From Mesorhizobium sp. B2-7-2 (lineage in GTDB: Bacteria; Pseudomonadota; Alphaproteobacteria; Rhizobiales; Rhizobiaceae), in the NCBI RefSeq assembly GCF_006440775.1, contig NZ_VFTZ01000004.1, positions 248,001-312,000 of the forward strand: a DNA stretch of 64,000 bases, read 5' to 3'. Each line of letters begins with the position of its first letter. Position 1 is the first letter of the stretch. A program made the translations under genes and the position numbers. Below, in pieces: positions 10,501 to 18,606 of this stretch. Under the pieces are notes generated by a model that was not told the DNA's origin, did no database searches, and saw only the letters and a list, made by a program, of their open reading frames with translations.

Positions 10501-10590
10501 ACCGAAGCCGAACTCGTATCCTTGTTGAACGCGAGAGGGAATATGTTGTACGCCGCATTGCACGAGGAACTTGCTATCACTGGGTCCTGA
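7579..10590 (+). CDS. caspase-like protease fused to a Ski2-type SF2 helicase
   Basis: A 1003-residue cytoplasmic fusion. Residues 1-230 form a peptidase C14 (caspase/metacaspase-like) domain with the catalytic His80 in FFAGHGT and Cys126 in DCCFSGG. Residues 260-700 form an SF2 helicase: Walker A APTSAGKT (305-312), VIDEGQ as motif II (a variant of DExH), TLSAV as motif III, a FHNGDL motif, VLVATSTVAAGVNTP and MAGRAGRLGY as motifs V and VI. This arrangement matches the Ski2/Brr2/HelQ group. The C-terminal 300 residues resemble the helical region of such helicases. The gene follows a DUF2158 gene by two bases and converges on a metallo-beta-lactamase gene 178 bases away. A nucleic-acid sensor that triggers its own protease is the obvious model, but that is inference; substrate and trigger are unknown. 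All key residues appear intact. Confidence 0.88.
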   Translation: MIRAAFIGINKHLDPLARELSGAVGDASTMCAVLSDSIDRFQPTLITDHDATYARVSAIFDDVLDGASEDDVVILFFAGHGTQDHRLVLTDTRSDDVPGTTIDMTEIAAKFRTSRARAVLLLLDCCFSGGAPARVLDVGYIPRAAGMPLAEVGGQGRILFAACNPNEEALEDPQTRHGLFTKAILDCILESDGPVSVVAMVDRVVQMVRANAARFGYEQTPVMFGHVEGELTLPKGMRGKCYRALYPERGTVTVSGPIGELSAYGIPQNALNAWSDRFPAGLNSLQIATVNSHGVLDGKSLLVVAPTSAGKTFVGEMAALKAIGEGKKAVFLLPYKALVNEKFEDFSALYGDLLNLRIARCSGDWQDQVGDVLRGKYDIAFFTYEKFLALSVSSPHILHQIGLVVIDEGQFITEPGRGMVVELILTNLLSARERGIAPQLVTLSAVIGDTNNFERWLDCELLLTTERPVPLTEGVIDRSGVWKLQRPNGEVEVAQLFARCEIRQRRDKPSSQDVLVPLVRHLAGQGEKVIVFRNARGPSAGCAEYLAAELGLPPAQTIADMLPGMDRSDMSERLRRALNGGVAFHNGDLNREERMIVERGFRDPNGGIQVLVATSTVAAGVNTPASTVIVAETEFRGVEPQPYTVAQYKNMAGRAGRLGYETEGKAIVLADTGMERENLFRRYVQGRPERIQSSFDERSPGTWVVRLLAQVKDIPSNAVVDLVANTYGGFLASLRDPAWRGSMSTRLLNLMTRMQHDGLIDERDGRLRLTPLGRACGESPLSLESSMQAVELLRQLPPDSIGLETVLVLLEALPERDEDYTPQTRRGEPQRQQQVSQRFGQHVARALWHRAESDVKYYGRCKRALIVSDWIEGVTITDIETGYTTNPFSPIRHGDIRGFADGTRFLLDSVLRIAAIVLGRADDPDEVSTLLKRLDLGIPGAAFSLTELPIVLARGEILELWKNGYGSREQVEHATEAELVSLLNARGNMLYAALHEELAITGS

Positions 10591-10768
10591 ACAGCCTTCG
10601 TATGGCTGCGGTCGATAGGAAGGCAGGGGTTGCGATGGCTTTTTCACGCCCGCTCCAACCTCATTTGGCCAACAGATCGCGATGCGGCAACATGGCATGT
10701 AATGATCATCACAAGACCGATGACCGTGCCCAGATTTTGCCCTGAGGAAGAGAACGCGACCACTCCCC

Positions 10769-11848
10769 TCAGATAGAAATGACCAAGCCCTGCTCGCCTT
10801 GGGCAGGAAACACGCAGTGGTAATTGAAGCGGCGCATTGTCTCGGGGTCGTTCCAGATCGTGGTGTTCTCTTGCGCATAATTGAAATAGAGAACCTTTTG
10901 ACGCACCGGGTCATTCACAAGGATTCTTGCGATAGTTTCGGGATCGGGGTGGTTGTGGCGCGAGCCATCCGTCGAAAAGGCGAATGCCGTGCAATCGAGA
11001 ATCCTAAGAATCTCTGGCGAGGTATTGGCCTTGCTGCCGTGATGGGAGACTTTGAAGCAAGCGAGGGGATAGGGTTCGGCCTCGCTCGCTCCGAGCTCCC
11101 GCAAAGCGCGCTCCATGATGCCCGGATGGGCATCGGCGCCCAAAAGGACGCGGCGACCGCCGAACTCGGCAATGAAGGCGATGCTGCTGCGATTAGGCGC
11201 GGCGGTGTCTTCCTTGAAGCGTTTGGAGGCGAGTTGCTCGACGTCCAGCCCGGACAAGGGCTCGCGGCCTGAGCCAGGTTCGCCCATTCCGTGGTCAGGG
11301 TCGAATGGGCGGAGTCCATTGGCTTCAAGTTCGTCCATCCAACGCGGGATCAGCGCGGCAAGATCTGCATCGTTGGGCGAGAGTAGGCGAATCGCGAGCC
11401 CGGCGAAGCTAATTTCGCCACTTGCCTCCGGGCTCCCACGTGAGGCTATGCGGCTGGCGAAGCGGGAGTTCCATTTCCAATTGAACTTATCGATGCCGGA
11501 CGAAAGCTTTTCGCCCTGCTCGGCGTTGAGTGGCTCGGTTTCGAGACCCGCTGTAATGCGGTCACGCGCTTCGACAAGCTGATGGTAGGCATTGAACCAC
11601 ACCTCTTTGGGATTGAACGGCGCCGCCGCCTCGCGCACCAAAGGCATGGCTCCTTCGATGTGATCGGCATCGATGTGGCTGATTACGAAGAGTTCGCAGT
11701 TGCTCATCTCCTTTAGCGCAGGCCGGGCAGTGCCGTAGTCCTTTGTGCGGCCGAGATCGACCAGGGCGTGATACGAATGGTCCTCATCGCCCCAGGCGAG
11801 GACAAGCGCATCGCCCTCAGACGCCGGATTCATGGTGAGTGTGAACAT
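10769..11848 (-). CDS. ComEC/Rec2-type metallo-beta-lactamase fold hydrolase
   Basis: A 359-residue protein with the metal-binding signature SHIDADHIEG (His58, Asp60, Asp62, His63), a later LLGADAH that supplies a bridging Asp, and the KVSHHGS segment characteristic of the ComEC C-terminal and related stand-alone hydrolases. No membrane segments are seen, so it is likely soluble. Such folds cleave phosphodiesters or esters; the substrate is unknown. The start at 11848 has GAGGTAG upstream, and it lies nine bases after the stop of the caspase-like gene, so it is the last gene of a CHAT - caspase - MBL operon. Nuclease activity against foreign or host nucleic acid would fit a defence role, but nothing in the sequence proves it. 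Confidence 0.85.
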   Translation of the reverse strand: MFTLTMNPASEGDALVLAWGDEDHSYHALVDLGRTKDYGTARPALKEMSNCELFVISHIDADHIEGAMPLVREAAAPFNPKEVWFNAYHQLVEARDRITAGLETEPLNAEQGEKLSSGIDKFNWKWNSRFASRIASRGSPEASGEISFAGLAIRLLSPNDADLAALIPRWMDELEANGLRPFDPDHGMGEPGSGREPLSGLDVEQLASKRFKEDTAAPNRSSIAFIAEFGGRRVLLGADAHPGIMERALRELGASEAEPYPLACFKVSHHGSKANTSPEILRILDCTAFAFSTDGSRHNHPDPETIARILVNDPVRQKVLYFNYAQENTTIWNDPETMRRFNYHCVFPAQGEQGLVISI

Positions 11849-11857
11849 TGAGCTACC

Positions 11858-14281
11858 TCATGGAGTAAGCTTGACCACTGTGAAGGCCTGTTGCGGATCG
11901 ACGCGAGCCGCGACCCGCCGGACCAGCCCTCGCTCCTCTGAAGACTCCTCCTGCGACCCAGGAACCGATTCAAGACCGCGGGCCAGCCAGTCGCAGGTGA
12001 GCGAGAAAAATGGCACGCCGCGGCTGAACCCTTGTTCGAGCAATTCGGAGATACGATCGAAGTCGGGCGACCTCTCGGTCATCAGGCGACGCGCCAGGAT
12101 AATAGGCCCGTCGGGGATTTGCGGAAACCGGTTGGTGATGTTCTCGAGCCATTGCCGTGGCACAAGCTCCGATGCTCCGGCTCCCACTGCGATTAGAGCA
12201 CCCGCCACGGCCGCAAGCGGGTTGGTCATCTTGCTGCGGACGGCCTCGCGGACCTCTCCTTGCATGACCTTGAGAACCTCGGAGCCACGCTCGAAGTCGC
12301 GCGAAGCGAGGAACGCCAGCAGGCCGGACCATCGGTATGACTCGACGATGCCCGACGTCGCGGCTCGCCCTTCTGCTGGAGCGGCGGCGACGATTAGGTG
12401 AGCGGACCATTCGTTTGGGTCGCTCGGCCGGCCCAACTGCGGCAGAAAGGCCGCTTCGATGCGGGTACCGAATCCAAGGACGGCCCAGAGCGGCCCGCTG
12501 CGCTGCGTGTAGGCGTCCTCGAAGACCAGAGGATTGTGCTCGGGCACATCAAAGCGAAGAAAGTCCCGATCGCCCGCTGCCTCCCGCAAGGCGGGTGTTC
12601 GCGGGCCTGCCGCACCTAGGCGGGCTGCGTCGCGCGGCTTGGCCATTACCCCGACGAGTTCGGAGAACGAGGGGGCCGGCATTGAACGGGCGACACTGGT
12701 GACCGTCGGTCCCCTAGGGTTGAGAGGCTGCTGTGGAAATCGAGGTGCGCTGACCGCGTCTGGCCCCTGGGATATTGAGGTGCTGGCAAGAAGCGCGCCG
12801 GCTAAGGTCGCATACCCCAGCCATTCATGCAGGGAAGGGCCGCTGACAATCAGGCTATGGACACTCGCGCCTTGCTCGGCTTGGAGTTCCCTGCTGACGC
12901 TCGTCCCGTCGGGAAGCGTAATGACGGCGCTGTAGGCACCCGGCTCGACGTCAAGGCGCAGCTTTTCGCGAGTGCCGCCGACTACTGGTTTCAGTGGACC
13001 GGGGTTGTTGCCGTCGCGCCGCGACAATGCGACGACGAAGCCGGCCCCTACCTCCGCTGCGGCAGTAAACTCAAAAACCAATTCGGCGCCGGGGCCGCGA
13101 CGCGGGACTGGCGAGGCGGTTTCGACGGTCGGTACCGCTCCGATTTCGACGAATGCCACGGGAGCGCGAGGGGTAAGTATCTCTGACCCAAGAGCCTTGC
13201 CGTCCCGATCAATTGAAATCGTCACTGTCTTCAGTTCTTCGAGGTCAAACTCCGCGAAGAAGGGCGCGGCCTCGCCCGCAGTTTTCGTAGACACGACCTC
13301 CCGATGGTCTGAGATGACGGTGCGACAGCGTGGCCATCGGGCTCGATCGGAAAGACTGACATAGGTTTTCACCCGATCAAGGCCGCCAGGATAGGTGATC
13401 GCAAAGCTTCCAGCGGCTCGGCCCGCCGGCGTCTGCAACGACCCGTCTGGTCGAGCAAAGAGCCTTAGAAACTGAGTGAGCCGGTCAACGAGAATGCCGG
13501 GTCGAACCGGCCAGCGTGCCCCCGACACGTCGGCCGCGGCACCGTTGAGCGCTCGGAGCAAACTGTCGGTGAAGACAGTTGTCTTATCGCGCCGACCGTC
13601 GGCCTCCTCATAGAGGCTAGTTGAGCAGAGCGCCCATTGGTGGCGCGTTCCACCGTGGTCGTCCCGCGCTCGTGAAAGCGAGATCAGCTTGGTGCCGAAC
13701 TCCTCTTCGGCAGGCAGCCCCAACGAGGTCTTCAAACGGCAGCAATCGAACAATAACAGCTGCGACGTCGGCACAGCGTTCTCGAGCGCTGTAATGAACT
13801 GCTCGATCTCGGTCATTCCGGCGGTCTGCTCAAGCGGGTCTGTGTCGTAGTCTTCAAGTAAGAAGGCTGTCCTCCGACCGAAGCTCTCGCCGTGGCTTGA
13901 AAGGAACAGCACCATCACGTTGTCCTTGTGCGTATTGGCCCGCTTGACCCAGTCCTTCACTGCAGCCTTCACCTCGGCAAACGTCGCTCGTGGCACGGTT
14001 ACGCTTGCATATTGGGCGCCAGCCTGCCCAGGGGGCGTTTCAGAGAGGGCCAGTGCAAGGCTCCCGAGCGGCCGCTCCGGGTTGGTGAATCCGGCCTTCT
14101 GATCGAGAAACCAGTCGGCGATAGCGCGTGCCGAGATCGGCGGTGAAGTAACCGGCTTCAGCTTCTTGCTCTGAAACGCGCCGACGCCAATGATCATCAC
14201 ATGGGTCGCGGGCCGTCGGTCGAAAGCGGTATCCACAAAGACGAGACCCTTGTCGCGTTCAGCGTTGTCGTCGCTACTCAT
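11858..14281 (-). CDS. caspase-like (peptidase C14) multidomain protein
   Basis: About 807 residues. The N-terminal 300 residues hold a caspase-like fold: a beta strand leading to MVLFLSSHGES with His130 and LLLFDCCR with Cys181, the expected catalytic dyad. The protein also has a segment of beta-rich repeats (residues about 330-480), a short hydrophobic stretch near 490-505 (WLGYATLAGALLAST), and a C-terminal helical part without a recognisable domain. I took the ATG at 14281, which has GGGGGA just upstream, rather than the in-frame start at 14320. It is the middle gene between the CHAT gene (51 bases upstream) and the MBL gene (9 bases downstream). The long C-terminal part may be the sensor or target-recognition region; this is inference. 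Confidence 0.82.
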   Translation of the reverse strand: MSSDDNAERDKGLVFVDTAFDRRPATHVMIIGVGAFQSKKLKPVTSPPISARAIADWFLDQKAGFTNPERPLGSLALALSETPPGQAGAQYASVTVPRATFAEVKAAVKDWVKRANTHKDNVMVLFLSSHGESFGRRTAFLLEDYDTDPLEQTAGMTEIEQFITALENAVPTSQLLLFDCCRLKTSLGLPAEEEFGTKLISLSRARDDHGGTRHQWALCSTSLYEEADGRRDKTTVFTDSLLRALNGAAADVSGARWPVRPGILVDRLTQFLRLFARPDGSLQTPAGRAAGSFAITYPGGLDRVKTYVSLSDRARWPRCRTVISDHREVVSTKTAGEAAPFFAEFDLEELKTVTISIDRDGKALGSEILTPRAPVAFVEIGAVPTVETASPVPRRGPGAELVFEFTAAAEVGAGFVVALSRRDGNNPGPLKPVVGGTREKLRLDVEPGAYSAVITLPDGTSVSRELQAEQGASVHSLIVSGPSLHEWLGYATLAGALLASTSISQGPDAVSAPRFPQQPLNPRGPTVTSVARSMPAPSFSELVGVMAKPRDAARLGAAGPRTPALREAAGDRDFLRFDVPEHNPLVFEDAYTQRSGPLWAVLGFGTRIEAAFLPQLGRPSDPNEWSAHLIVAAAPAEGRAATSGIVESYRWSGLLAFLASRDFERGSEVLKVMQGEVREAVRSKMTNPLAAVAGALIAVGAGASELVPRQWLENITNRFPQIPDGPIILARRLMTERSPDFDRISELLEQGFSRGVPFFSLTCDWLARGLESVPGSQEESSEERGLVRRVAARVDPQQAFTVVKLTP

Positions 14282-14332
14282 CAGTCCCCCAGTTCCATTT
14301 TGGTCCGGACGCGCCGGCACGAACTATCAGTC

Positions 14333-15430
14333 TCAGGCGGCTGGCGTTTGCCCCTTCACCAACACAACCTGATCAAGGTCTATCCCCGATCGTGACAACG
14401 ACTCGAGCAAGGAGGCGTCGTCCAGCAGCAAGGCGTCCTTGAGGCCAAGTCTGGCCTGCTGCAAAGCCATCCCCGCCGGCTGTCCCTCAGCGATCGCTGC
14501 ATAAAAACGCACTGCGAATACCCTGGCGCCAATATCCCCGACTTCACCACGCATTCCGATAATAACAGGGACCGTTTCGAGCAGCGCTTCGGCGCCGACG
14601 AGACTGTCGCACGCATTGAGGACAACGAGAATCGGTGGCGTTGTCGTTGCCGCCAGCAGATCGGCAATCCACTGCAGCGGTATCGGTCGTGCTTGAGTAC
14701 TGTGGACAAGCCCGTCGTCAAATAGCAAGGCGCCCTCGGCGGCATGACCCGAAAAATGGATAACATGCGGACGTCGTTCGTTTGTCCCATCGATCAGATC
14801 GGCGAACGTCGCTGCCGGAAGATGCTCGAGATCGATGAGATCGCGATGCAGCGCACTCTTGAGTGCCTTGAGAACGTCCCGCACCTCACGGTCGGTCTGG
14901 AGCCAGCGGCCCTCCTCGACGACTGACCCGTCGTCGCGCTGGTAGATGCGTTCGGTCGCTTCGGGATTGGCTGTGACGTAGAGGACTCGGAGCCGTTCGG
15001 GTTTGGGCTCGGGGATACGCGCGAGATGCGGGGCCGACTGCAGGAGCCCGTGAACCTGACGCGCGTGAGTGAGTTCCTCACGTCGGCGCTTCTTGTCGGC
15101 GCGCTCGCGTTCCTTGCGCAGGTCTTCTTCCGCGCTAGCGATCGCTGCCTGCTTCCTCGCTTGGTCCTTGGCGTTGCGACCGATTTTCTCGGCGACCGCG
15201 GCAGCCTTCTTACCGGTTTCGGTGGCCTTGTGGTCGAGTGACACAGCCGAGCGGAGATAGGAATTGATCGACGACGCATTGCGGGACCGCGCCGCCGACT
15301 GACGCTTCGAACCGGCATCTTTCCGCGCCAAAGCAACTGTTGCCTCGTGCCCGGCGAGTTCCTTCCGAAGCCGCCCTTCCGATTGCTTAAGCCGAGCGAG
15401 TTCGCTGCGCAGGCTATCGATGCGCGACAT
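14333..15430 (-). CDS. CHAT-domain protease with N-terminal coiled coil
   Basis: A 365-residue protein. Residues 1-130 are rich in Arg, Lys, Glu and Ala with heptad-like spacing (LRSELARLKQSEGRLRKEL, then SASSINSYLR-like motif and RKERERADKKRRREEL), which indicates a coiled coil. Residues 145-365 are a CHAT (caspase HetF associated with TPRs) domain: LRVLYVTANP opening, catalytic His229 in HFSGHA and Cys274 in LNACDS. CHAT domains are cysteine peptidases known from separase-like and anti-phage contexts such as TPR-CHAT with type III CRISPR. The start has GGAGTAGACA before the ATG. It is the first gene of the leftward operon with the caspase-like and MBL genes and probably shares a promoter region with the diverging second CHAT gene. 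Confidence 0.87.
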   Translation of the reverse strand: MSRIDSLRSELARLKQSEGRLRKELAGHEATVALARKDAGSKRQSAARSRNASSINSYLRSAVSLDHKATETGKKAAAVAEKIGRNAKDQARKQAAIASAEEDLRKERERADKKRRREELTHARQVHGLLQSAPHLARIPEPKPERLRVLYVTANPEATERIYQRDDGSVVEEGRWLQTDREVRDVLKALKSALHRDLIDLEHLPAATFADLIDGTNERRPHVIHFSGHAAEGALLFDDGLVHSTQARPIPLQWIADLLAATTTPPILVVLNACDSLVGAEALLETVPVIIGMRGEVGDIGARVFAVRFYAAIAEGQPAGMALQQARLGLKDALLLDDASLLESLSRSGIDLDQVVLVKGQTPAA

Positions 15431-15942
15431 TGTCTACTCCGAAATCAGAATGGGTGCGGTCGAGCCAAGAGCAAGGGCTGGCCGGGGGCAATCAAACCGT
15501 GGCGCCTGAAACATCGGACCTAGGCCTCCTCGCTTCCCTGGCTCGCGTTTCTGAGGACAAAGTTCAAGTAATTCCGCTCAGAAGGCGGCAGAGTTGGCTG
15601 GTTCATGCAATTCTCCATCACTGCTCTTGAACTGGAAGCTAAACCGTATGAACTTGCCTACCAATTGTCGACCCACGAGGCGACGTATGGTCGATCAAGG
15701 CGACGGGGTATTCTGCTGAAAGTTCGTGGCGACCGAACAGCGTTCGAGCGGGCCGCGGCATTGGCGCTAGGAAGCGCAGCTCCGCCGAGAAGATCCCAGC
15801 GATCCCATCGGCAGGTGGTGGCGGCAGCGGATCGCAAGAGACGTCGGCTCGAATCGGTTCAGGCGAACACAGCTCGCTTTAAGGTTAAGCTCGCGCCTCA
15901 CGACGGGTACATTGCTCGGCATGCGCTGCATTGGGGATTAGC
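15431..15942. other. divergent intergenic region between two CHAT genes
   Basis: About 500 bases separate the two diverging CHAT genes and must hold both promoters. An open frame at 15605-15982 lacks a good ribosome binding site, has no family motifs and overlaps the second CHAT gene, so I do not call it. I cannot identify operators. Confidence 0.45.
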
Positions 15943-16914
15943 GTGGCTAAGACGGAAATCGACGCGAACGGAAGTGGGCTAAAAAGCCTTATTGGCTCGC
16001 TCAAGGCCAGGGCGAAGCGTACCGCTGGACACTACCGTAAGGAAGACACGGGTATCACGCCCGAAGAATGGCCCAGGGACGCGGAGGTCGAGCTGATTGA
16101 AAGCCTTGTGCGGGAGAAGGCCAGACGGGTGACCGGAGGGGATTCCAGCCAGCAGTGGAAGGGGTGCCGTGAGTTCGCGCAGGCGATCAGAGATTCGCGC
16201 AACCCAACTGTCTCGCGTGAACATTTCGGGACGGAGGAAGCGCAGCGTCGCTACGAACGCGCAGAAGCCGATTTCTTCGATGGTATCGCGCTCTGGGCCG
16301 ACAGTACAATGGACTATGTGACCTATCTGAGCGCACTAGCTGTCGAGACGGCTACGAAGCTCCGGATACTCTTTCTAGCGGCCAATCCCTCGGACAGAAC
16401 TCGGTTGCGGCTCGACAGGGAATTGCGGGACATTCGAGAAGAGCTGGCAACGGCAGGATACCGCGAGCGGTTTGACCTCCAAGCACGCGGAGCAGTCCGT
16501 GCCAAGGACATGGTGCGGGCACTGCTTGAGCTCGAACCGGCCTATGTGCACTTCTCCGGCCACGGTACTGCTGATGGTGCAATCTGTGTGGAAGCATCCG
16601 ATGGCACGAGCCACGAAATCGACCCCGACGCGTTGGCCGCGCTGTTCGCGGCGGCGGGCGAGAAAGTCCGGTGTGTCCTGCTCAACGCTTGCTTTTCTGA
16701 AAACCAGGCTCTTGCGATTGCCCGGCATGTCCCCTTCGTCATCGGCATGCGCACGACAATCAGTGACGAGGCGGCGATCGCGTTCGCCACCGGTTTCTAC
16801 CGAGCACTTGGTGCCGGAAAGGGCGTCCCGGTCGCATTCGAATTGGGGATTGTCGAATTGAAACTGTTTGGCATCGCGGAGCACGAAACGCCTGTTATCG
16901 TGCAGTGTCCTTAG
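15943..16914 (+). CDS. second CHAT-domain protease with novel N-terminal domain
   Basis: A 323-residue protein. The CHAT domain spans residues 138-323 with the opening LRILFLAANPSDRTRLRLD, catalytic His207 in HFSGHGTADG and Cys250 in LNACFS. The first 135 residues form a separate, mostly helical domain (SLIGSLKARAKRTAGHY, EVELIESLVREKARR) that I do not recognise; domains in this position are often small effector-associated adaptor domains that pair proteases with sensors. The GTG at 15943 is preferred over the TTG at 15931 because GGGG precedes it. It reads away from the CHAT-caspase-MBL operon. The two CHAT proteins differ outside the core, so they are not a recent duplication. Confidence 0.83.
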   Translation: MAKTEIDANGSGLKSLIGSLKARAKRTAGHYRKEDTGITPEEWPRDAEVELIESLVREKARRVTGGDSSQQWKGCREFAQAIRDSRNPTVSREHFGTEEAQRRYERAEADFFDGIALWADSTMDYVTYLSALAVETATKLRILFLAANPSDRTRLRLDRELRDIREELATAGYRERFDLQARGAVRAKDMVRALLELEPAYVHFSGHGTADGAICVEASDGTSHEIDPDALAALFAAAGEKVRCVLLNACFSENQALAIARHVPFVIGMRTTISDEAAIAFATGFYRALGAGKGVPVAFELGIVELKLFGIAEHETPVIVQCP

Positions 16915-17796
16915 CCGGGTGTTCGCTTCTACAAGCCGCTTGAGCTCCCACTTGCGCAACACGATTTGAATGACCTCCGACCGCCCACTTTCATCTCTGC
17001 AGCAATGCTGATGAGCGCATCCTCAGTTGCGAGGCGCTTTCTAGCTCTTCAGCAAAGGATTTGCGCGTCACTGTCGGGTTTGGAGCCGTTCTCTGCGCAG
17101 TTTTGCTCTCTCCAACTCAGCGGCGATGAAGGGTGTAGCGTGTCTATCGCGCGCCTAGTGTTCTCACGCATCTCGAGGACGGTCGCGGCGCAGCGACAGT
17201 CAATGGCGGCTTTCAGTCAACCGCAGCGGCGGGCTTTTGGCCCAACCGAACTGTTGCCAGCGCAAAGCAATACGCGAAAGTCGCATCCTGTCAGGATTGC
17301 GGAAACCAAGAGGAAGCGCAAGCTTCGGGATATCGAACCTCGTTCATCCGTCCAACGTTGCTAAAGTGGCTTACGTCGGCCTTCGGCGCATCGGGAGGCG
17401 TCGGATGCTCACCCCTGAGGTATGGCGGGCAACGAACCTGACCGGTCAGTTCTTCCATTGAACGTTATTGATGCATCCGCGGCGGGTTTCAGACACTGGA
17501 CCTGTCGCCATTTTCCTACGAGCGATTTCGTGCAACGAACCGTTCCTCGATGAGGCTGTGATCTAGACCATTCAGGCCGCCGGATACTCTTGCGATGACG
17601 CCAACTACGACGTTGAAATGATCGGTCGCATGTCACCCCGGCGGCTCAGGAAGGAGACGGCACGCTAGCCTGTGTGCCCACGTGACCTTATGTGGTGATC
17701 GACGCCAGCCAAGGAACAGCTCCATGGATGTGCGACCCGATGATTGTCGCAGCCGCGCTCAACGCCGGCGATGCAGGAACCTTGGCTGCGGCTCGG
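16915..17796. other. stretch without recognisable genes
   Basis: Only short overlapping frames are present on both strands, none with a convincing start and family motifs. I see no transposase, RNA gene or strong repeat. Confidence 0.45.
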
Positions 17797-18395
17797 TCAG
17801 CCCTCGAATTGACTTGTCTTGGTCAAAAGCAACCCATCGCACCAAACGTGGTCTACGCAGCCCCACTCACAGGCGGCAGCAGCATCCGGAAAAAAACCAC
17901 GTCCATTGAGATTTGCACTCGTGTTGCAGAGCAGCGAAATGCCCGTGAGTTTCTCGTACTCTATGAGAAGTTCTGCAAATTGGGTGTTCGGAAGCTCTTG
18001 AAACCGTCTGAAGTCGCGCAGTTCCGTCGAGATGGACGACCGCCGGGATTATTTCTTTCCACTCTGAACGGGTTCGGTGGTCGAACAGCATGTAAGGATC
18101 CGGCGTGCCGGGGTCAAACATGTCAGGTGCACGATCCTCCAAGCATATTGGCGCTACCGGCCGGAAGTGCTCTCGCACTTTGATCTTGTTGAGATGGTCC
18201 TTCATTTCCGGCGAAGTCGCAGCCGCCAGAATGCTTCTGCCTCCCAAGGCACGCGGACCAAGCTCTGCGCGGCCTGCAAGGAACACCACAGGCTTGTTGT
18301 CGGCGAGCAAACGGGCAAGATCTTTCAGACTGAAAGCAGCAGATTGCCAACCGGGGGGAATCTTGCCACGGCCCACATTCGGCCCGCTGTAGACT
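17797..18395 (-). pseudogene. nodU: nodU-type carbamoyltransferase, C-terminal remnant
   Basis: NodU adds a carbamoyl group to the non-reducing end of Nod factors. Here only about the last 200 of 560 residues remain: YSGPNVGRG, RAELGPRALGGRSILA, VREHFRPVAPICLEDRA and HLDGTARLQTVS are the C-terminal carbamoyltransferase motifs. Near 18000 the frame shifts and continues as PNTQFAELLIEYEKLTGIS, LLCNTSANLNGRG, to a TGA at 17797. At the other end it is joined directly to a broken response-regulator gene near 18395. The gene is therefore truncated at the 5' end and frameshifted, and cannot give carbamoylated Nod factors. NolO, a homologue, is an alternative family member, but the sequence looks closest to NodU. 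Confidence 0.82.
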
Positions 18396-18564
18396 GACCA
18401 GTCTGACATCGAGAATTACGGCTTGGGGGGTACTGCCGCGCGATGTCGGCAATGCCCCCCCCCGTGTCCGCCGTTAGCACACGAAACCCGTAACCCGTCA
18501 GATATTCCGCGAGCATGGCGGACAGCCGCCTGTCTTCATCGACGATGAGGACCTGGTCCGCCAT
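18396..18564 (-). pseudogene. OmpR-type response regulator, N-terminal fragment
   Basis: The ATG at 18564 opens a receiver domain: MADQVLIVDEDRRLSAMLAE with the acidic pocket, then EYLTGYGFRVLTAD. After a run of about nine C on the + strand (near 18457) the frame changes and continues as QAVILDVRL, where Asp is the phosphoacceptor, before similarity ends at the nodU junction. The DNA-binding domain and any sensor kinase are gone. It follows the Spy-like gene by 43 bases, so it was once the second gene of an envelope-stress type operon. Confidence 0.65.
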
Positions 18565-18606
18565 GCTCGTTTGTCCGCTCCGTTCGAACCTGTGCTCGTA
18601 CAGAGC

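Noticed and set aside
15605-15982. open frame between the two CHAT genes as a third component
   Set aside because: No ribosome binding site or recognisable domain, basic composition, and a 40-base overlap with the start of the second CHAT gene.
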